Below, one piece after another: positions 1 to 10,530 of a stretch of DNA of 17,129 nucleotides. Origin of the DNA: Gelatoporia subvermispora B (taxonomy: Eukaryota > Basidiomycota > Agaricomycetes > Polyporales > Gelatoporiaceae); the NCBI GenBank assembly GCA_000320605.2, contig KB445828.1, positions 43,313 to 60,441 on the forward strand. Direction: 5' to 3'. Position numbers and translations under genes: made by a program. How positions within the stretch are numbered: the stretch's first letter is position 1; the number at the start of each line of letters is the position of its first letter. The notes below the pieces were generated by a model, which was given only the letters and a program-made list of their open reading frames with translations, searched no databases and was not told the DNA's origin.

Positions 1-379
1 CCCCGACAGGGGGATAGGACGGGGGGGGGGGACAGCGTGTGTTCACCGCGCCGCGTCGCGTCTCCCATGTGACTGTATCAGGACTGCGCATAGTGAGCTC
101 ATGTTGTGAAGACTCCGGGTAAGTGGGCGAACATAGACCGCGGGTTTGGAGATGACGGCGGGGACAGCTATGTGAAGACCGTAAAACGTCGTAGTGGGCC
201 CTGCCGCGCTTGCGCGGCGTTATGCGATTAGGTCCACAAGACCCGCTACAGTCGTAGTGGGAACGACCACGTGCTCGATTTGCGTGGTTTTCATTTGTAC
301 TTGTATTCGCCGCGCTCTCCCTCCACGCACCAGCCCAGTGCCCACCGCCCCGCCTCCACGCTCGTTCGAGATGGGGTAA

Positions 380-469
380 GCGACGAACTTCCCGGGGTAA
401 GCGACGAACTTCCCGCAAGCGACGAACTTCCCGCAAGCGACGAACTTCCCGCAAGCGACGAACTTCCCG
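380..469. repeat. 18-base minisatellite, five units
   Basis: The 15-base core gcgacgaacttcccg occurs five times, starting at 380, 401, 419, 437 and 455. Units 2 to 5 are joined by the spacer caa, giving an exact 18-base period; units 1 and 2 are separated by gggtaa, giving 21. All spacings are multiples of three, so any frame through the array stays open and gives short repeated peptides on both strands. That openness is a property of the repeat and does not show coding. No known satellite is recognised. Confidence 0.9.
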
Positions 470-599
470 GTATAAGCGAGTCCACGCTGGGTACGTTTCT
501 TCTTTTGGAATGGCCGTACACACTGAATCATTGCGTACATCACCGACCCCAAACCACTTGGCGCCACGCGGCCCGCGCAGCGCGCCCGCCTTGACCCAT

Positions 600-1786
600 T
601 CGCGCACCTACCTGCATAAGTTCAGTTGTCCCTTGATGCGGCAGGATGCGCAGGCGAATCTGCTGAGATACAGGAAGTGTACGGCGCGGGTATTGCCTGC
701 GCTGATTGGGGGGAACGGATCGCTGACACTTTGAATCTAGATCCTAAAAGACGAAAGGAAGCAGGCAGATTATGGCAGGTACGGGTGCGGCGTCTCAGCA
801 GCAAGGCTTCGTTACCAACGCATTTTCACATGGTCAGAACGGATTTGATGGCTTCGGAGGCTTTTCGCAGAAGTTCAATGCCGGTTGCACTCAAGCTGAA
901 GCATCTATTTGAACTCCTCTTGGGTGCTTTCGGCAGTGGACGAAGGTCACGAGCTGGATGGACGCGCAACATGCAAGGCGACGGCATTGAAAAAATGGTT
1001 ACCCTGAACTTTTTTGAAGCTTGTAAAGGAGCATCTCGGACGGTGAGTATCACGCCTGTCGTGACCTGCTCTATATGCTCCGGGACCAGTTTGAAAGCTG
1101 GTGCTGAACGCTCCGACGACGCTATTCTGATTGATCTGACTTCAGGCGCCGAGAACGATATACTTCCCAGTATACCACTCCAGTGTCGGGGAAGGGTCAA
1201 GCAGGCGATCTCCTAGTGCGTGTTCTTGTCACGTCCTCGCAAGTGTTCCTCCGTCAGGGTAACAAGTAGTACGACGACGCCCGAATTCCGCTGCATACCG
1301 CCCTCCTTGGCGGTAGATCTCGAGTACCGACATTAAACGGAGATGTAGGCGTAGGCGTGCCTGGCGGCACTCAGCAGGGACAAGAAATGGTCCTCAAGGG
1401 CCGCGATGTTCCATCAGTCCTCTCTCATGGTGGTGATAAAGGGGACTTGGTTGTCGCGTTCAACGCGCAACTGCCTAGGTAGGCACTCACGTGCGCACCG
1501 TATCCTCTCATTTGCTAATATACCGTTGCGTCGCAGTCATGTTTCTAGATCCCTCACGAAGCGACCGCGAGAGACCTTACAACAGTACGCTGATGAAGTG
1601 GAAGGGCGAATTCCCACGACATCTATTTATCGCGGATCAACTAACTCCTCGCCTACTGCGGAAGATCCTGGCTCCAAGTCAACGGAATCCCATAAAAATG
1701 GTGTGGTATATCATCCTTCACCTTCGTTCCCAACTGGCTGGGTATCTCGGACATGAAACAGAACCAGGGGACTCATCGGTTTGTGA
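600..1786 (+). pseudogene. Mdj1-like mitochondrial DnaJ (Hsp40) relic
   Basis: Broken gene for a type I DnaJ co-chaperone, which in its intact form stimulates mitochondrial Hsp70. Seen in order: the end of a J domain (AEIQEVY near 655-680, then ILKDERKQADYGRYG in another frame near 740-785), a Gly/Phe-rich linker (NGFDGFGGF near 838-865), and the start of the zinc-finger region (ACKGASRTVSITPVV, then CSICSG, about 1018-1085). Then comes ILIDL..GAEND, which belongs after the zinc fingers, so three of the four CxxCxGxG repeats are missing. The C-terminal substrate-binding domain follows: GDLLVRV, RIPLHTALLGG, VPGGTQQGQEMVLKGR (about 1204-1405). Damage: at least three frame changes, a TAG at 1267-1269, and a TGA at 1754-1756 in the final GWVSRT*NRTRGLIGL stretch, whose natural stop is TGA 1784-1786. 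An intron of about 70 bases (1479-1548) still splices LPR onto SLTKRPRETLQQYADEVEGR. No HPD motif was found upstream. Mdj1 rather than cytosolic Ydj1 is suggested by the C-terminal motifs (inference). Confidence 0.8.
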
Positions 1787-2974
1787 TTTTACCACGCCAT
1801 TCACGTTTGCCCTCGCCACCGCCCACGCTTACCGCCCTCGCTGCATCAGAGAATCGGGACGAGGAATCAGAACAGAGGAGGAGGGCTGCAGCATAGAGCG
1901 GCTGCGCATTGTCCATCACATCGTGCATAAGTGCCTGATTCGGAACTAGGGCCGATTCGCAATCCAATGCTGCATAATACGAGCCTCCGCATGGGAATTT
2001 GTACGTATCGTATCATTGAAAACAATATGCGTAGTATTTGCGGCGCATCTGCATGGCTGTCGGCCATCTGGGGATCCAGGGCCGAGGTAGCGGGAGATAT
2101 TCGACTGTTTACAGTCTAGTACAAACGGTCAATTGACCAGAAATCCTTCACTGGACCCAGCTCGCTCTCGTCCATAGTTACCTATTTTGTGGTAGGAGCC
2201 GCGACAATGGTGCGCGTCTGGTGGACTGCTCAGCCAACCTGCTAGACATGTATGGATTCATTAGGACTTGAGATCCCCGCCTGAAACTGCGCCTTTCAAG
2301 CTGCCTGTGCTTCTGATCAACGGATCGAATTATGTGTTTGACCCCGAAGGAACGCAGCCGTCGAGCGCACTATGCAGATACGCACACACCCAAGAGGGCA
2401 TTTCAGAATACCGGAAGCGTGACTGTATCGGGGCGGCCGCGAGGAGAAGACGGCTTTTGCTGACTTTCCCTTCAAGAACCTCTGCACCCCTGCATACCAT
2501 GACCCTATGGCGGTATCTGGAGCCCGTGGCGAAACGGGTTGACTGCAAATGCACTAGCGAGGCGCCATTCGCTAATCGAACTCTCGTGCACGGAGTCCTT
2601 CGCAGTCTAGGCTCCTACAATCGCCGACAGAAGGGCGCAAAGTCTAACAATAATCAAACGGCATATACTTGCTTCTCCCCGACAATTCTATCGCATGGGT
2701 CCTTCGGTGCGAATCGCTTTCTGAGATCTATTACCTCCCGTAGACTTTCTTTCCAGAAATGAGAGAAATGAAGACTCGTTTACACCTCGCTGTAGACAGC
2801 CATGACAATGACGTTATTCTCAGCGCACGGGGGCTATCGCATGTCCTGTTCGAGAACGCATACTCCACTGGAATACATAAATACTGCGAGCGTTGACCGG
2901 CTGTACCTCGAGTTCCTCTAGCGACAAATTGTCCTCTGTCCGCCAAGGACAGTCACCCTCTAGGCCGAAAGACG
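1787..2974. other. Gene-poor stretch with one coding-like patch
   Basis: No complete gene is recognised between the DnaJ relic and the transporter. On the plus strand, 2341-2463 reads like old coding sequence (TPKERSRRAHYAD, then PKRAFQNTGSVTV) and ends at a TGA. The adjacent frame from 2459 continues plausibly (ADFPFKNLCTPAYHDPM) to a stop at 2540-2542. Together they look like one exon broken by a frameshift, but I cannot name a family. The rest contains only short overlapping ORFs with no motif I can support. Confidence 0.35.
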
Positions 2975-5571
2975 ATGGTTCAATCCGAATGGTCTCTCGC
3001 TTCATCTTGCTCTCGCCCAAGCCTTGAAGCCACAAAAAGCACGGCGACGCCTGTCCGAGGTGTTGGCGCAAGTCTGGCCCATCCCAGCCGGTCGTGCGAC
3101 ACGCCGCAGTCGGTGCTAGAGATTGACTCCTCGCCGCCATCACCCACCACCAGCGCTGCATCGACTTTCACTCTGGTCTCGATCTCGTCTAGAAAAGAAG
3201 GCCAACACCAGTTATCAACGGTGCGGCTCTTGCTCGCGCACATTGGGTGGGTAGCCTGTTCGTTCCTTGGCGCTTACTCTGATCACCGCTTCGATCAAGC
3301 GCTGCTCTCACCTTATTCCTGGCAACTACAGACGCAGTGGGTAAATCACATGATCGTTTGGAAGCCCCCCTAACTCCCGCGCAGTCGATTGTATCTACCA
3401 TCCTTCCGACGATCACTCGTGAATTCGCAGCTTCCCAAAATGAGTATACGTGGGTTTCAGTCGCGTACATGCTTGGGCAGACTGCGTTTCAACCACTGTA
3501 TGGCAAATTGTCAGACCTTGTCGGGCGCAGGGTGAGTCCATCCGACGCGCTCGTTTCGATGATTCCGAATCTCAAATGATGCACAGACTGTGCTGTATAC
3601 TAGCATGCTTATTTTCACTGCCGGATCAGCTCTTTGTGGCGCCGCACAGGTATACGTTCTTGTCGCTGTTCGCGCTTCTGATCGAATTGACACATTCAAA
3701 TGCGTAGTCGATAACAATGTTGATAGCGTCTCGCGCCGTCGCTGGTGTGGGCGGGGGCGGTATTGTCAGTTTGGTATGGACTATCACATCCGAAGTGGTC
3801 GATGTCCAGAGTCAAGCGAAATGGTCTCAAGCACTTAGCGTGACTTGGGCATGCTCTGCTGTAGCGGGACCTCTGCTTGGTGGACTCTTCAGTGGTGAGC
3901 GCAATTCAGCCTCTCATGCAATGTGATGACTGATGCTTCGACAAGGCGAAACCGGTACCCTGAGCTGGAGATGGGCTTGTGACTACTTCTCCCTACCGTC
4001 TCCGAATGTAGATCTCACGTGAATGATAGTTTTCCTCAATCTCCCGATATGCGCAGCAGCATTCATCGTACTGAGCTTCTCATTGCGATCTGTGCAGATT
4101 GGCTCCGGAGGTGGGACGACATGGTCCAAATTTTGGCGCACATTTGACTTCCTTGGCCTGTGAGTTATTGAGTCACCAGTGTATAAGCGAAGCTGATTTT
4201 GTGTACAGTATTCTATTCATGGGTGGAAGTAGTTGCATCGTGATTGGCCTCAACAATGCCCCCAATTTCCGCAGTGAGTTCTGCTGAGTCTCTGCTGCGG
4301 AGGCATCGCTTCTGATCCCTGCGCTCTCAGCTGACGAGGCCGCGACCATTACGCTGATACTAGTTGGGGTTGTCGTCCTCATGTCTGGCGGCGTTTACGA
4401 AACACGTACTAAGAGAGATGCACTCTTTCCTCCGGTTGCATTCCGGGATTTGACAATAGGTATGAAATCCCCTTGCTGGTGCGCTCCTGAGCTGACGAAG
4501 AACAGTTATAGTTTTGTTCATTATTTTCCTGCACAATTTTGCGTTCAATGCTGGCACGTTTTACTTGGCACTGTACTTCCAAGTGTGTGCTCAATCGACA
4601 GTTATGAACTTCACTTACTGACGTCGAGGGACTAGGGCGTGAATGGCTTTACGCCTCTCGAAGCCGGTCTAGCGATGCTTCCTTACTCGCTCGGGTCCTC
4701 ACTAGCGTCAATGCCGAGTAGGTTCTCTCATTTTATTGTTGTTCTCGATGTAATTCATGCACGTATTCAGCCGCATGGTTTATCGGTTACTGGCAAAAAC
4801 GTCGGGTGGATACCAGCGGACAAAAATTCGTGACTTGTCTAGGACTCGCCGTCGCCTGTACAGGATTTGGTACGAGTCTTGGTGTGACTGCCGGATATAA
4901 TTCTAATCAAATTCGAAGGTTTGATGATGTTACTTGGCACTCAAACTCCGCGATTATTGCAAAGCTTCTATATTCTTTTCGCTGGCGTGGGGATTGGAAT
5001 GCTCTTTCATGCGCCATATCAAATCTTCACGCGCGCACTGCGGCGGAAAGACGTGGCGTCAGGGACAAGCGCGTTCTTTCTTGTCAGATTCACGGGAGCG
5101 ACAGTCGGGCTGGTATGATTCTTCGACTGATCTGTCCACCCAACCTATTGACCTGCCTCCAAGGCTGTCGCAGGCGCTACTTACCAAGCGGAGCTGACTA
5201 AGCGACTACCCGCTGAAATATCTGCTTCGAACGTGCTGCGGTACCTCAGTACGTACCAACCGCAAGATTTCCAGCCGGAGGTTCTCAGTGCGCTGGCGTT
5301 GTCATTGAAGGTACGCATGCCTCATGATGCCGCGCACTCTCAAATTCCGATGTGTGTTCCCATGTGCAGACCATATGGATGGTGTGCTGCCCGATCCTAA
5401 GCGTCGCGCTATTGGTAAGTCGTCCTCGACTTACAGCCTCGTGTTGCGAGACTCATTGTTCCTGTGTAGATCTCGCTTTTTATGCGAAATTTCTTTACTG
5501 AGGAGAGCGGCCCCGTTGCAGATCAGGAAAATATGCAGCGAGCACGCGGAGTCCGCGCCAGAAGTATGTAA
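2975..5571 (+). CDS. 14-TM MFS drug:H+ antiporter, 16 exons
   Basis: Plasma- or vacuolar-membrane exporter of the major facilitator superfamily, DHA2-like; substrate unknown. The model joins 2975-3246, 3300-3336, 3385-3531, 3587-3649, 3708-3894, 3946-3978, 4030-4159, 4209-4273, 4331-4459, 4506-4582, 4636-4717, 4771-4869, 4919-5112, 5164-5310, 5370-5414 and 5470-5571, giving about 602 codons with no internal stop, a normal size for the family. Every intron is GT-AG and 46-59 bases; several have CTAAC or CTGAC branch sites. The protein has a hydrophilic Ser/Thr/Pro-rich N-terminus of about 80 residues, TM1 (LLLAHIGAALTLFLATTDA), motif A GKLSDLVGRR near residues 143-152, and a motif C-like GPLLGGLFSG near 228-237 followed by LSWRW. 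Later come FDFLGLILFMGG, NAGTFYLALYFQGVNGF, GVGIGMLFHAPYQIF and a charged C-terminus ending MQRARGVRARSM. The ATG at 2975 has A at -3 and G at +4. The first exon and the twelfth intron are the least certain parts; an alternative donor at 4882 adds four codons in frame. Confidence 0.88.
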
Positions 5572-6430
5572 GGCCTCTCAGACCTTGGACTGCAATCACG
5601 GGCCGTAGCAAGTATACCATTCCTTGTTTCTGCGTGCCTTATAGCTCGTGCTATTTCAATGCATATCGGATCCATGCGCAAGGTATTTTTGATGGGGTCC
5701 TACAAGGATCCATATGATACGAGCAAAACGATGCTCGTGGTGTGTCAAGTCCGCGCACGCAGACGTGCATTCGCATGCCATGCTAAGCTCGTGCAGGTTA
5801 GGAGGCATGATAAGCTCGGGTTCAATCACGATTCGAGACAGAGGCCGGCACACAACTATAGTCCATGTGGACATGCAGGCTACGCTCGATCGCGCAAACG
5901 CCATTTAGCAGCGGCATGAGTACTCTAGCACGTCTAGTCTTGACTGCGCCGGAGAGCAAAATCTTGGAACCCATGTACAACTTGCATGCTGTCGAGCGGC
6001 CGCTGGTCGCTCGGCGAGATCACTTCAATGTCAAGAGGTCGATACAGTTCAGGCTTACAGCTGGTGGTGAGGTGATCAATATTAGCCGGCAAGATTCTCG
6101 AAATCGCATCCAAGATATTCATCATGGCGGGACGCGCGCATAAGGCATCGAGGTGCGGGTGCATTGTTTTACGTCCTTCGAAGGAGTCTGGCTCTCCCCT
6201 TGGGGCCCTGTGAAGCTTCGCCTGAAGGCACAGTCGTAGATCTGCAATAGAATTTGGCAGTGCCAGCGTTGGACTACATGAGAACCCAATCGATTTCCTT
6301 CAGGGACCCAGCTTCGCCAAAGTAACCAGCTGATGATCAAGCCGACTGTTCTTCGTAGGTACCATGTCCGAGAGAAGAAGTACCATAACTCAAGACCGGT
6401 TGTGGTAGTGGTACATACCCTGTGCCTCGA
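5572..6430. other. Intergenic stretch, no assignable gene
   Basis: Only short ORFs on both strands. On the minus strand 5934-6164 reads MNILDAISRILPANIDHL, and 5656-5904 contains VVCRPLSRIVIEPELIMPP. Both look somewhat protein-like, but neither matches a family I recognise and they are not joined by evident splice sites. They lie just beyond the point where FAS similarity ends on the minus strand (about 6430), so they could be diverged relic sequence; this is not shown. Confidence 0.3.
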
Positions 6431-6835
6431 TATCCTGATCTGGCCAGCCATCGTCGGCACCGCCGAAACCATGTGATGATAGCTACTGGCGGATCGAGCT
6501 GCAGGTTGAGAGGATCGGCTAGTGGAAACCTTCGCACGTATGGTGACCAAACACACGACCACCGATCCACTGCATGATGGTCGGGAAGCCGGGGTCCGCG
6601 GTCGCAATGTTGGCGAACCGGTAGATACCGCCAACGGAGCCGGGCTTTCGAATCGCAGTTAATGCCGGCGTTGCAGAGACCCTCGATGATCTCAGCGGCC
6701 TTCTCAGTCGTACCTGCAGCGATGCAGAACCCTCGTCCTCGATGGGAGGCCCTCGTTGTGCATCTCTTGCCAGAGAGATAGCTGGCAGCCGAGCTGGCGA
6801 GGGGTGATTTGAAGGGGCGGATCTCGGGGACAGGC
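6430..6835 (-). pseudogene. FAS beta enoyl reductase fragment (copy B)
   Basis: Short relic of the enoyl reductase domain of fungal type I fatty acid synthase, which in the living enzyme reduces enoyl-ACP with FMN and NADPH. On the minus strand it reads LWQEMHNEGLP (about 6775-6740), then in another frame GFCIAAGTTEKAAEIIEGLCNAGI (shown in part). A third frame gives RKPGSVGGIYRFANIATADPG, then FPTIMQWIGGRVFGHHT (about 6650-6535), a TAG at 6521-6519 inside the motif normally read DFHQPI, SSIRQ, and GFGGADDGWP near 6470-6440. At least two frameshifts and several stops make it nonfunctional. The three residues IPS, normal between AAG and TEK, are missing. Similarity fades near 6430. It matches part of the larger relic at 15985-16905 on the same strand. 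Confidence 0.82.
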
Positions 6836-6840
6836 CTCAA

Positions 6841-7870
6841 ATCTCAGATCTCGTTCAACATTAGATCATCTGTTTTCTCCCCGAATACCCGCTCTGAGCC
6901 AGCCAGCGAGCGTCCATACGAACAAGGTGCCCACTAAGCACCGTTCTGTAACAAGGATAAGAAAGAAAATATGCTACAAAAAAGGCGCCGCGTTTAGAAC
7001 GCATTACCGGGTCCCAAGACCTGGCTCACTTAATTCCTATCGAGTGTATTTCATACAGCACTTGCTGATCCTTTGGCCTTGCGGCCATTGTTTTGCTTAA
7101 CTTATTGTAGCGAGCGAGGGTGTCGGTATCTCATTCATTTCACACCAAGACTGCCGTGATACTAATATATTCTGAGAGATAGGTATAGGTGTTGTACATG
7201 AGCTGGTGGTCGCATTTGCGGCGTCGCCAGCGGCTCGTACAAGACCTTCGCGTGCTGTATTCTGATCTGAGGCACCGACGGTTGCCCGAGGACGATCGTC
7301 CACAATGCATCTGAACCCGGCCCCCAACCGTGGGAGCGCGCACAAATCGCCGGTAGCACCTACACCGCGCTATAGTCCTCCGCGGCCGAGAAGACGAGTA
7401 CCGTCGAGCTGACATGCTCCGCCAACGGGCTGCTCCAGGAGCGGGCACTGCTTCAAGTGTCCCGGGGAGCTGCCGTACGAGGGCCTCGGCCAAGAGGTGG
7501 CGTCGCTCAGGAAGCATTCTGTCCTAGATGAGATGAAAGAGCGGGGGCGGGGCGCGGTTTGCGAGCGTGTTGACGAGGGGAGATGTGCCAGAGTTGGCGG
7601 TGGTTGACACGGCAGCACCAGAGGTCCGAGGACCTGCGTAAAATACTGCGGCATGAGCAGTTGAGCATTGATTACCTTTCCTCGACTGACCAATGGATCT
7701 TGGCGGCGAGCGTTTCCGCGCAATCTCTACTTTTCTCGGTAGCGCGCTGCGGGATCTAAAGCATGTGCTGCCCGCTTGGATCGCTAGTCACCCGGGAGGC
7801 GGCGGCGGCGGTCGGGTGCACTGGTCGGACTTCGCGTCAGCGTAAATTGTCTGGTGATATCCCCAGCCGT
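6841..7870. other. Stretch without an assignable gene
   Basis: AT-richer sequence around 6940-7160 gives way to GC-rich sequence from 7200. ORFs of up to 125 codons lie on the minus strand (7140-7517 and 7370-7723), but they overlap one another in different frames and are rich in Arg, Pro and Ser, as expected from GC-rich noncoding DNA. A GGC trinucleotide run lies near 7799-7812. I see no domain, tRNA or mobile-element end here. Confidence 0.4.
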
Positions 7871-7878
7871 AACAGACA

Positions 7879-8244
7879 TCAAGAAACATACCCGTACATG
7901 TAGTCCCTCGCACTCATTGCCACCCTAGTCCGGCCGCCGAGTACGCGCGTGTTGGGCATGGCGGAAGGGGCGCAGAACAGGGGAAGGGATGGGAGCGTTG
8001 TTAAGAACGGGCAGACGACGCGGAAGAGTGCGCGGAGCAAGCGCGCCACCGCCTCAGTCTCCTTCTGGGCCTGCGCATTGTCGAGGTCAGCCAGGGCGTT
8101 GGTGGAGGTGAATGGGTACTCCGCCTCGGTCCGAAAGTCCACTTCTGGCATTGAGAGAGGTTGTTGTGCGAAGCGCGTGTGGTGAGCGTTCAGGGGGTTC
8201 AGAGGCGCGCGAAAAGCCCGCGATGTGTAGGAGGAAATGGCCAA
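7879..8244 (-). CDS. Unassigned coding-like stretch
   Basis: A 121-codon minus-strand ORF whose middle looks like real protein: PEVDFRTEAEYPFTSTNALA, an acidic and Gln-rich helix (DLDNAQAQKETEAVARLL), then a hydrophobic segment (LFRVVCPFLTTLPSLPLF) that could be a membrane helix. Near its end the sequence offers a GT donor (gtatgtttc after the codons for YMYG). A CTGAC branch site and an AG about 65 bases further on would make this an internal exon. No upstream exon or start can be fixed and no family is recognised. It could also be chance openness in GC-rich DNA. Confidence 0.3.
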   Translation of the reverse strand: MAISSYTSRAFRAPLNPLNAHHTRFAQQPLSMPEVDFRTEAEYPFTSTNALADLDNAQAQKETEAVARLLRALFRVVCPFLTTLPSLPLFCAPSAMPNTRVLGGRTRVAMSARDYMYGYVS

Positions 8245-8399
8245 GGATGAAGGGCTCGAGATTGAATGGAGGAAGTGGGTCGTCCTGGCATCGATGGGTG
8301 TAGACTTGCGCAGGCAGGCTCAAGCTCAAACCGTTAGTCTCGTCCCCAGCCATTGCTGCTCGGCGTCCGCCGGTCGGATAAGGAAATCCCACTCGCCGA

Positions 8400-9770
8400 G
8401 GCAGGCCTAGGCAGGCTCGGGGCCTCGGGCAGCGCGAATGAGCACTGTTGTTTCGATCTCCTCTCCGCTCTCACCGCGGCGTATCCTATAATGTCTGACC
8501 TGCGAGCTCTTGCGAGATAGCTCAAACCCAAAAAGCAGCAAGGCACCAGTGCCGAAGCGCTAAGCGCAGAGGCCGTGCAAGCCATAATTGTGGAACATAT
8601 AACGAGCGGAAATACTGCGCCCATGTGCAGCCGCTGGACTCCGCCCCATTGAACAACCCGCAGCCTTCAACCAGCAGGACAATCCACGTTTGCCGCGAAC
8701 GGCCCTGGTCATTTGTCTGAGCATTCCGGACGAGTTGGTAGTGCGGAATAATGCCATTTGGGGTGCGCCGCTATGGTTGTATTAGTGATGCCGACCGCCG
8801 GCGAGCATATCTTTTTAGCCGCGGTCAGCTACCTCTCACACGCATATGAATCGGCCACCCAGGCGAGTCTGTGCGCGCACTACTGCGCCTCGATGAGCGG
8901 CGCCGGCATGGACCTTTCAAGGACATATTCTTGAGGTCGCAGGGGATGCAAATGAGGGCGCGGCGCGGTGGCATTGATTTAGTGCAGACTTCGTGCAGCC
9001 GCTACACGTGCGCACCGCGCATCGAATGAAATCATCAACCCGGCTGGCCATCGATGACCACCCGCACCTGAAGATCTGACCTGTCATCTCATGTACTCGC
9101 CTGGCCCTTGTACTACCCGCACCCGCGGGAAGGGTTCTCAGCCATGGGGGGCGCGGGTAGGTGTGAACCTCCGGGCACCCGGGGGTTCGCCCTTGCAAAG
9201 CACTATCTGCGAGGGATTGTCGCTACTACTCATTGTACTAATTGAGCTCAGCGGATGAATCGATAGCGGCATATTTCACCCGCCTCGAGGCATCGCCTGC
9301 AATTTTCCGTAGGCCATGATGCCATCTCAGCGACACTTGAACTACAGCCAAATGAAGAAGGCATACACTCACCGGCAAGTGATTCCGCGTTCTGGATTAC
9401 CGTTGCACTGTCTCTTCCTGCGGAAACAGAGAATGCATGCATAACCTGGTTTCTGCCGCTTATTCGCTTTCTTTGATTGGGCATTGCTGCTGCGACCACT
9501 GGGCAACAAGATCTTCCTGGTAGAGGCCGCCGCGCCTATCAAGCTTCAGCATCAGCCAAAGGACAAAGCTCAGATAGTTTCAGCGCACCGCGATTTGAGA
9601 AAGAAGGCTGATAGTGATGTAATTGTCTCCCGTACGGTGCAGTGACCGTGAGTGGCAAGATCGCAGTGTTGTGCCGCCATACGCCTCGGATAGGCTCCAA
9701 TGTAGGAATATCAAGGTCTGGTCTGCTCCATATTCCTGCAGAGTCCTCTGAGCCTGGCTGATGCCGACTG
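8400..9770. other. Stretch without an assignable gene
   Basis: Short ORFs only, all below 100 codons, mostly on the minus strand and overlapping in frame-shifted fashion. The 8917-9198 and 9248-9499 ORFs contain several cysteines (for example ENCRRCLEAGEIC) but no spacing I can tie to a zinc finger or a secreted Cys-rich family. No repeats, RNA genes or transposon ends were seen. Confidence 0.4.
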
Positions 9771-9771
9771 C

Positions 9772-10235
9772 TCAAAGCCATCTTGCAGGCAAAAGGCTCA
9801 GCATCCTGCTATCAGATGTACGATAGGTGTGGCTGACCGGCTGATGCGCTGGCGGCATCTGCTGCACTGCTGCACTGCATTCATCCATGCATATTGTATG
9901 CTGATTATTCCCGATCATTTGCTGCAAATTGGAGGAAACTCCGAGCCAAAGTGCATCCCACACAATGAACGGCGCAATGTACTGATGGGTTGGCTGCACT
10001 CCTCCAGGTCTCTAATAAGTATCATATGTGGCATTGAGAAACGTTCGGTTAGTGAGGGCTGCTATCACTGTGCTTACAGTATGTTCAATCTTATAGTTCG
10101 CTGCGGGATTGGCTAGTTGCGCCCCGGATGGGGACGGCTCTCCGGGGTCCAGGAATGTGGATGCCCAAAGCGCATCTTCAAGCGGAGCCGGACGCGATGC
10201 AGTCTCGTCAAGGCGGAAACCGTCGGCATTGCTGC
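9772..10235 (-). CDS. Unassigned spliced minus-strand exons
   Basis: Two blocks can be joined by good splice signals. The upstream block, about 10235-10082, follows a cag acceptor and reads NADGFRLDETASRPAPLEDA through to NYKIEHT, ending at a GTAAGC donor. The next about 70 bases contain a CACTAACC branch site and end TTATTAG. The following block starts RPGGVQPTHQYIAPFIVWDA and stays open to the TGA at 9774-9772, with the Cys-containing TICMDECSAAVQQMPP. The frame is kept across the join. No start codon, first exon or family is known, so this may be part of a real lineage-specific gene or a relic. Confidence 0.35.
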
Positions 10236-10530
10236 AGGTAAAGCTCATTCGAATGGTTGCTGATGGAGGAAACAAATATCTGCGGAGCCCAGACGCCCTA
10301 CAGCCCACAAATATGAAGGAAATCTCCCAGCACGCGCGCACAGCGTCTCGCTCATGAGATGGTGTGGGTATCTACCTCGGTTGTCCAGGAACCAGAAGAT
10401 CGGTTAGGCTCCGCACGTTCCGCATCTGAAGTGTACGAAAGTCACGCTTGCAGCGCGGCGCGGATTCCGTGATCTATAGTAAGCTTCCCGCCGATGATGT
10501 CTCACGCTCAACGCCTAGGAACAGACTTGC

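Noticed and set aside
380..469. CRISPR array
   Set aside because: Spacers are a fixed three bases, all the same. This is a tandem repeat in eukaryotic DNA.
626..1216. 196-codon ORF on the plus strand as an intact gene
   Set aside because: Its frame carries only part of the DnaJ homology. The Gly/Phe linker and early pieces lie in other frames, so it is a relic read partly out of frame.
5815..5840. tRNA-like T-arm (gggttcaatcacgattcgag)
   Set aside because: No matching acceptor, D-arm or anticodon stem could be built around it.
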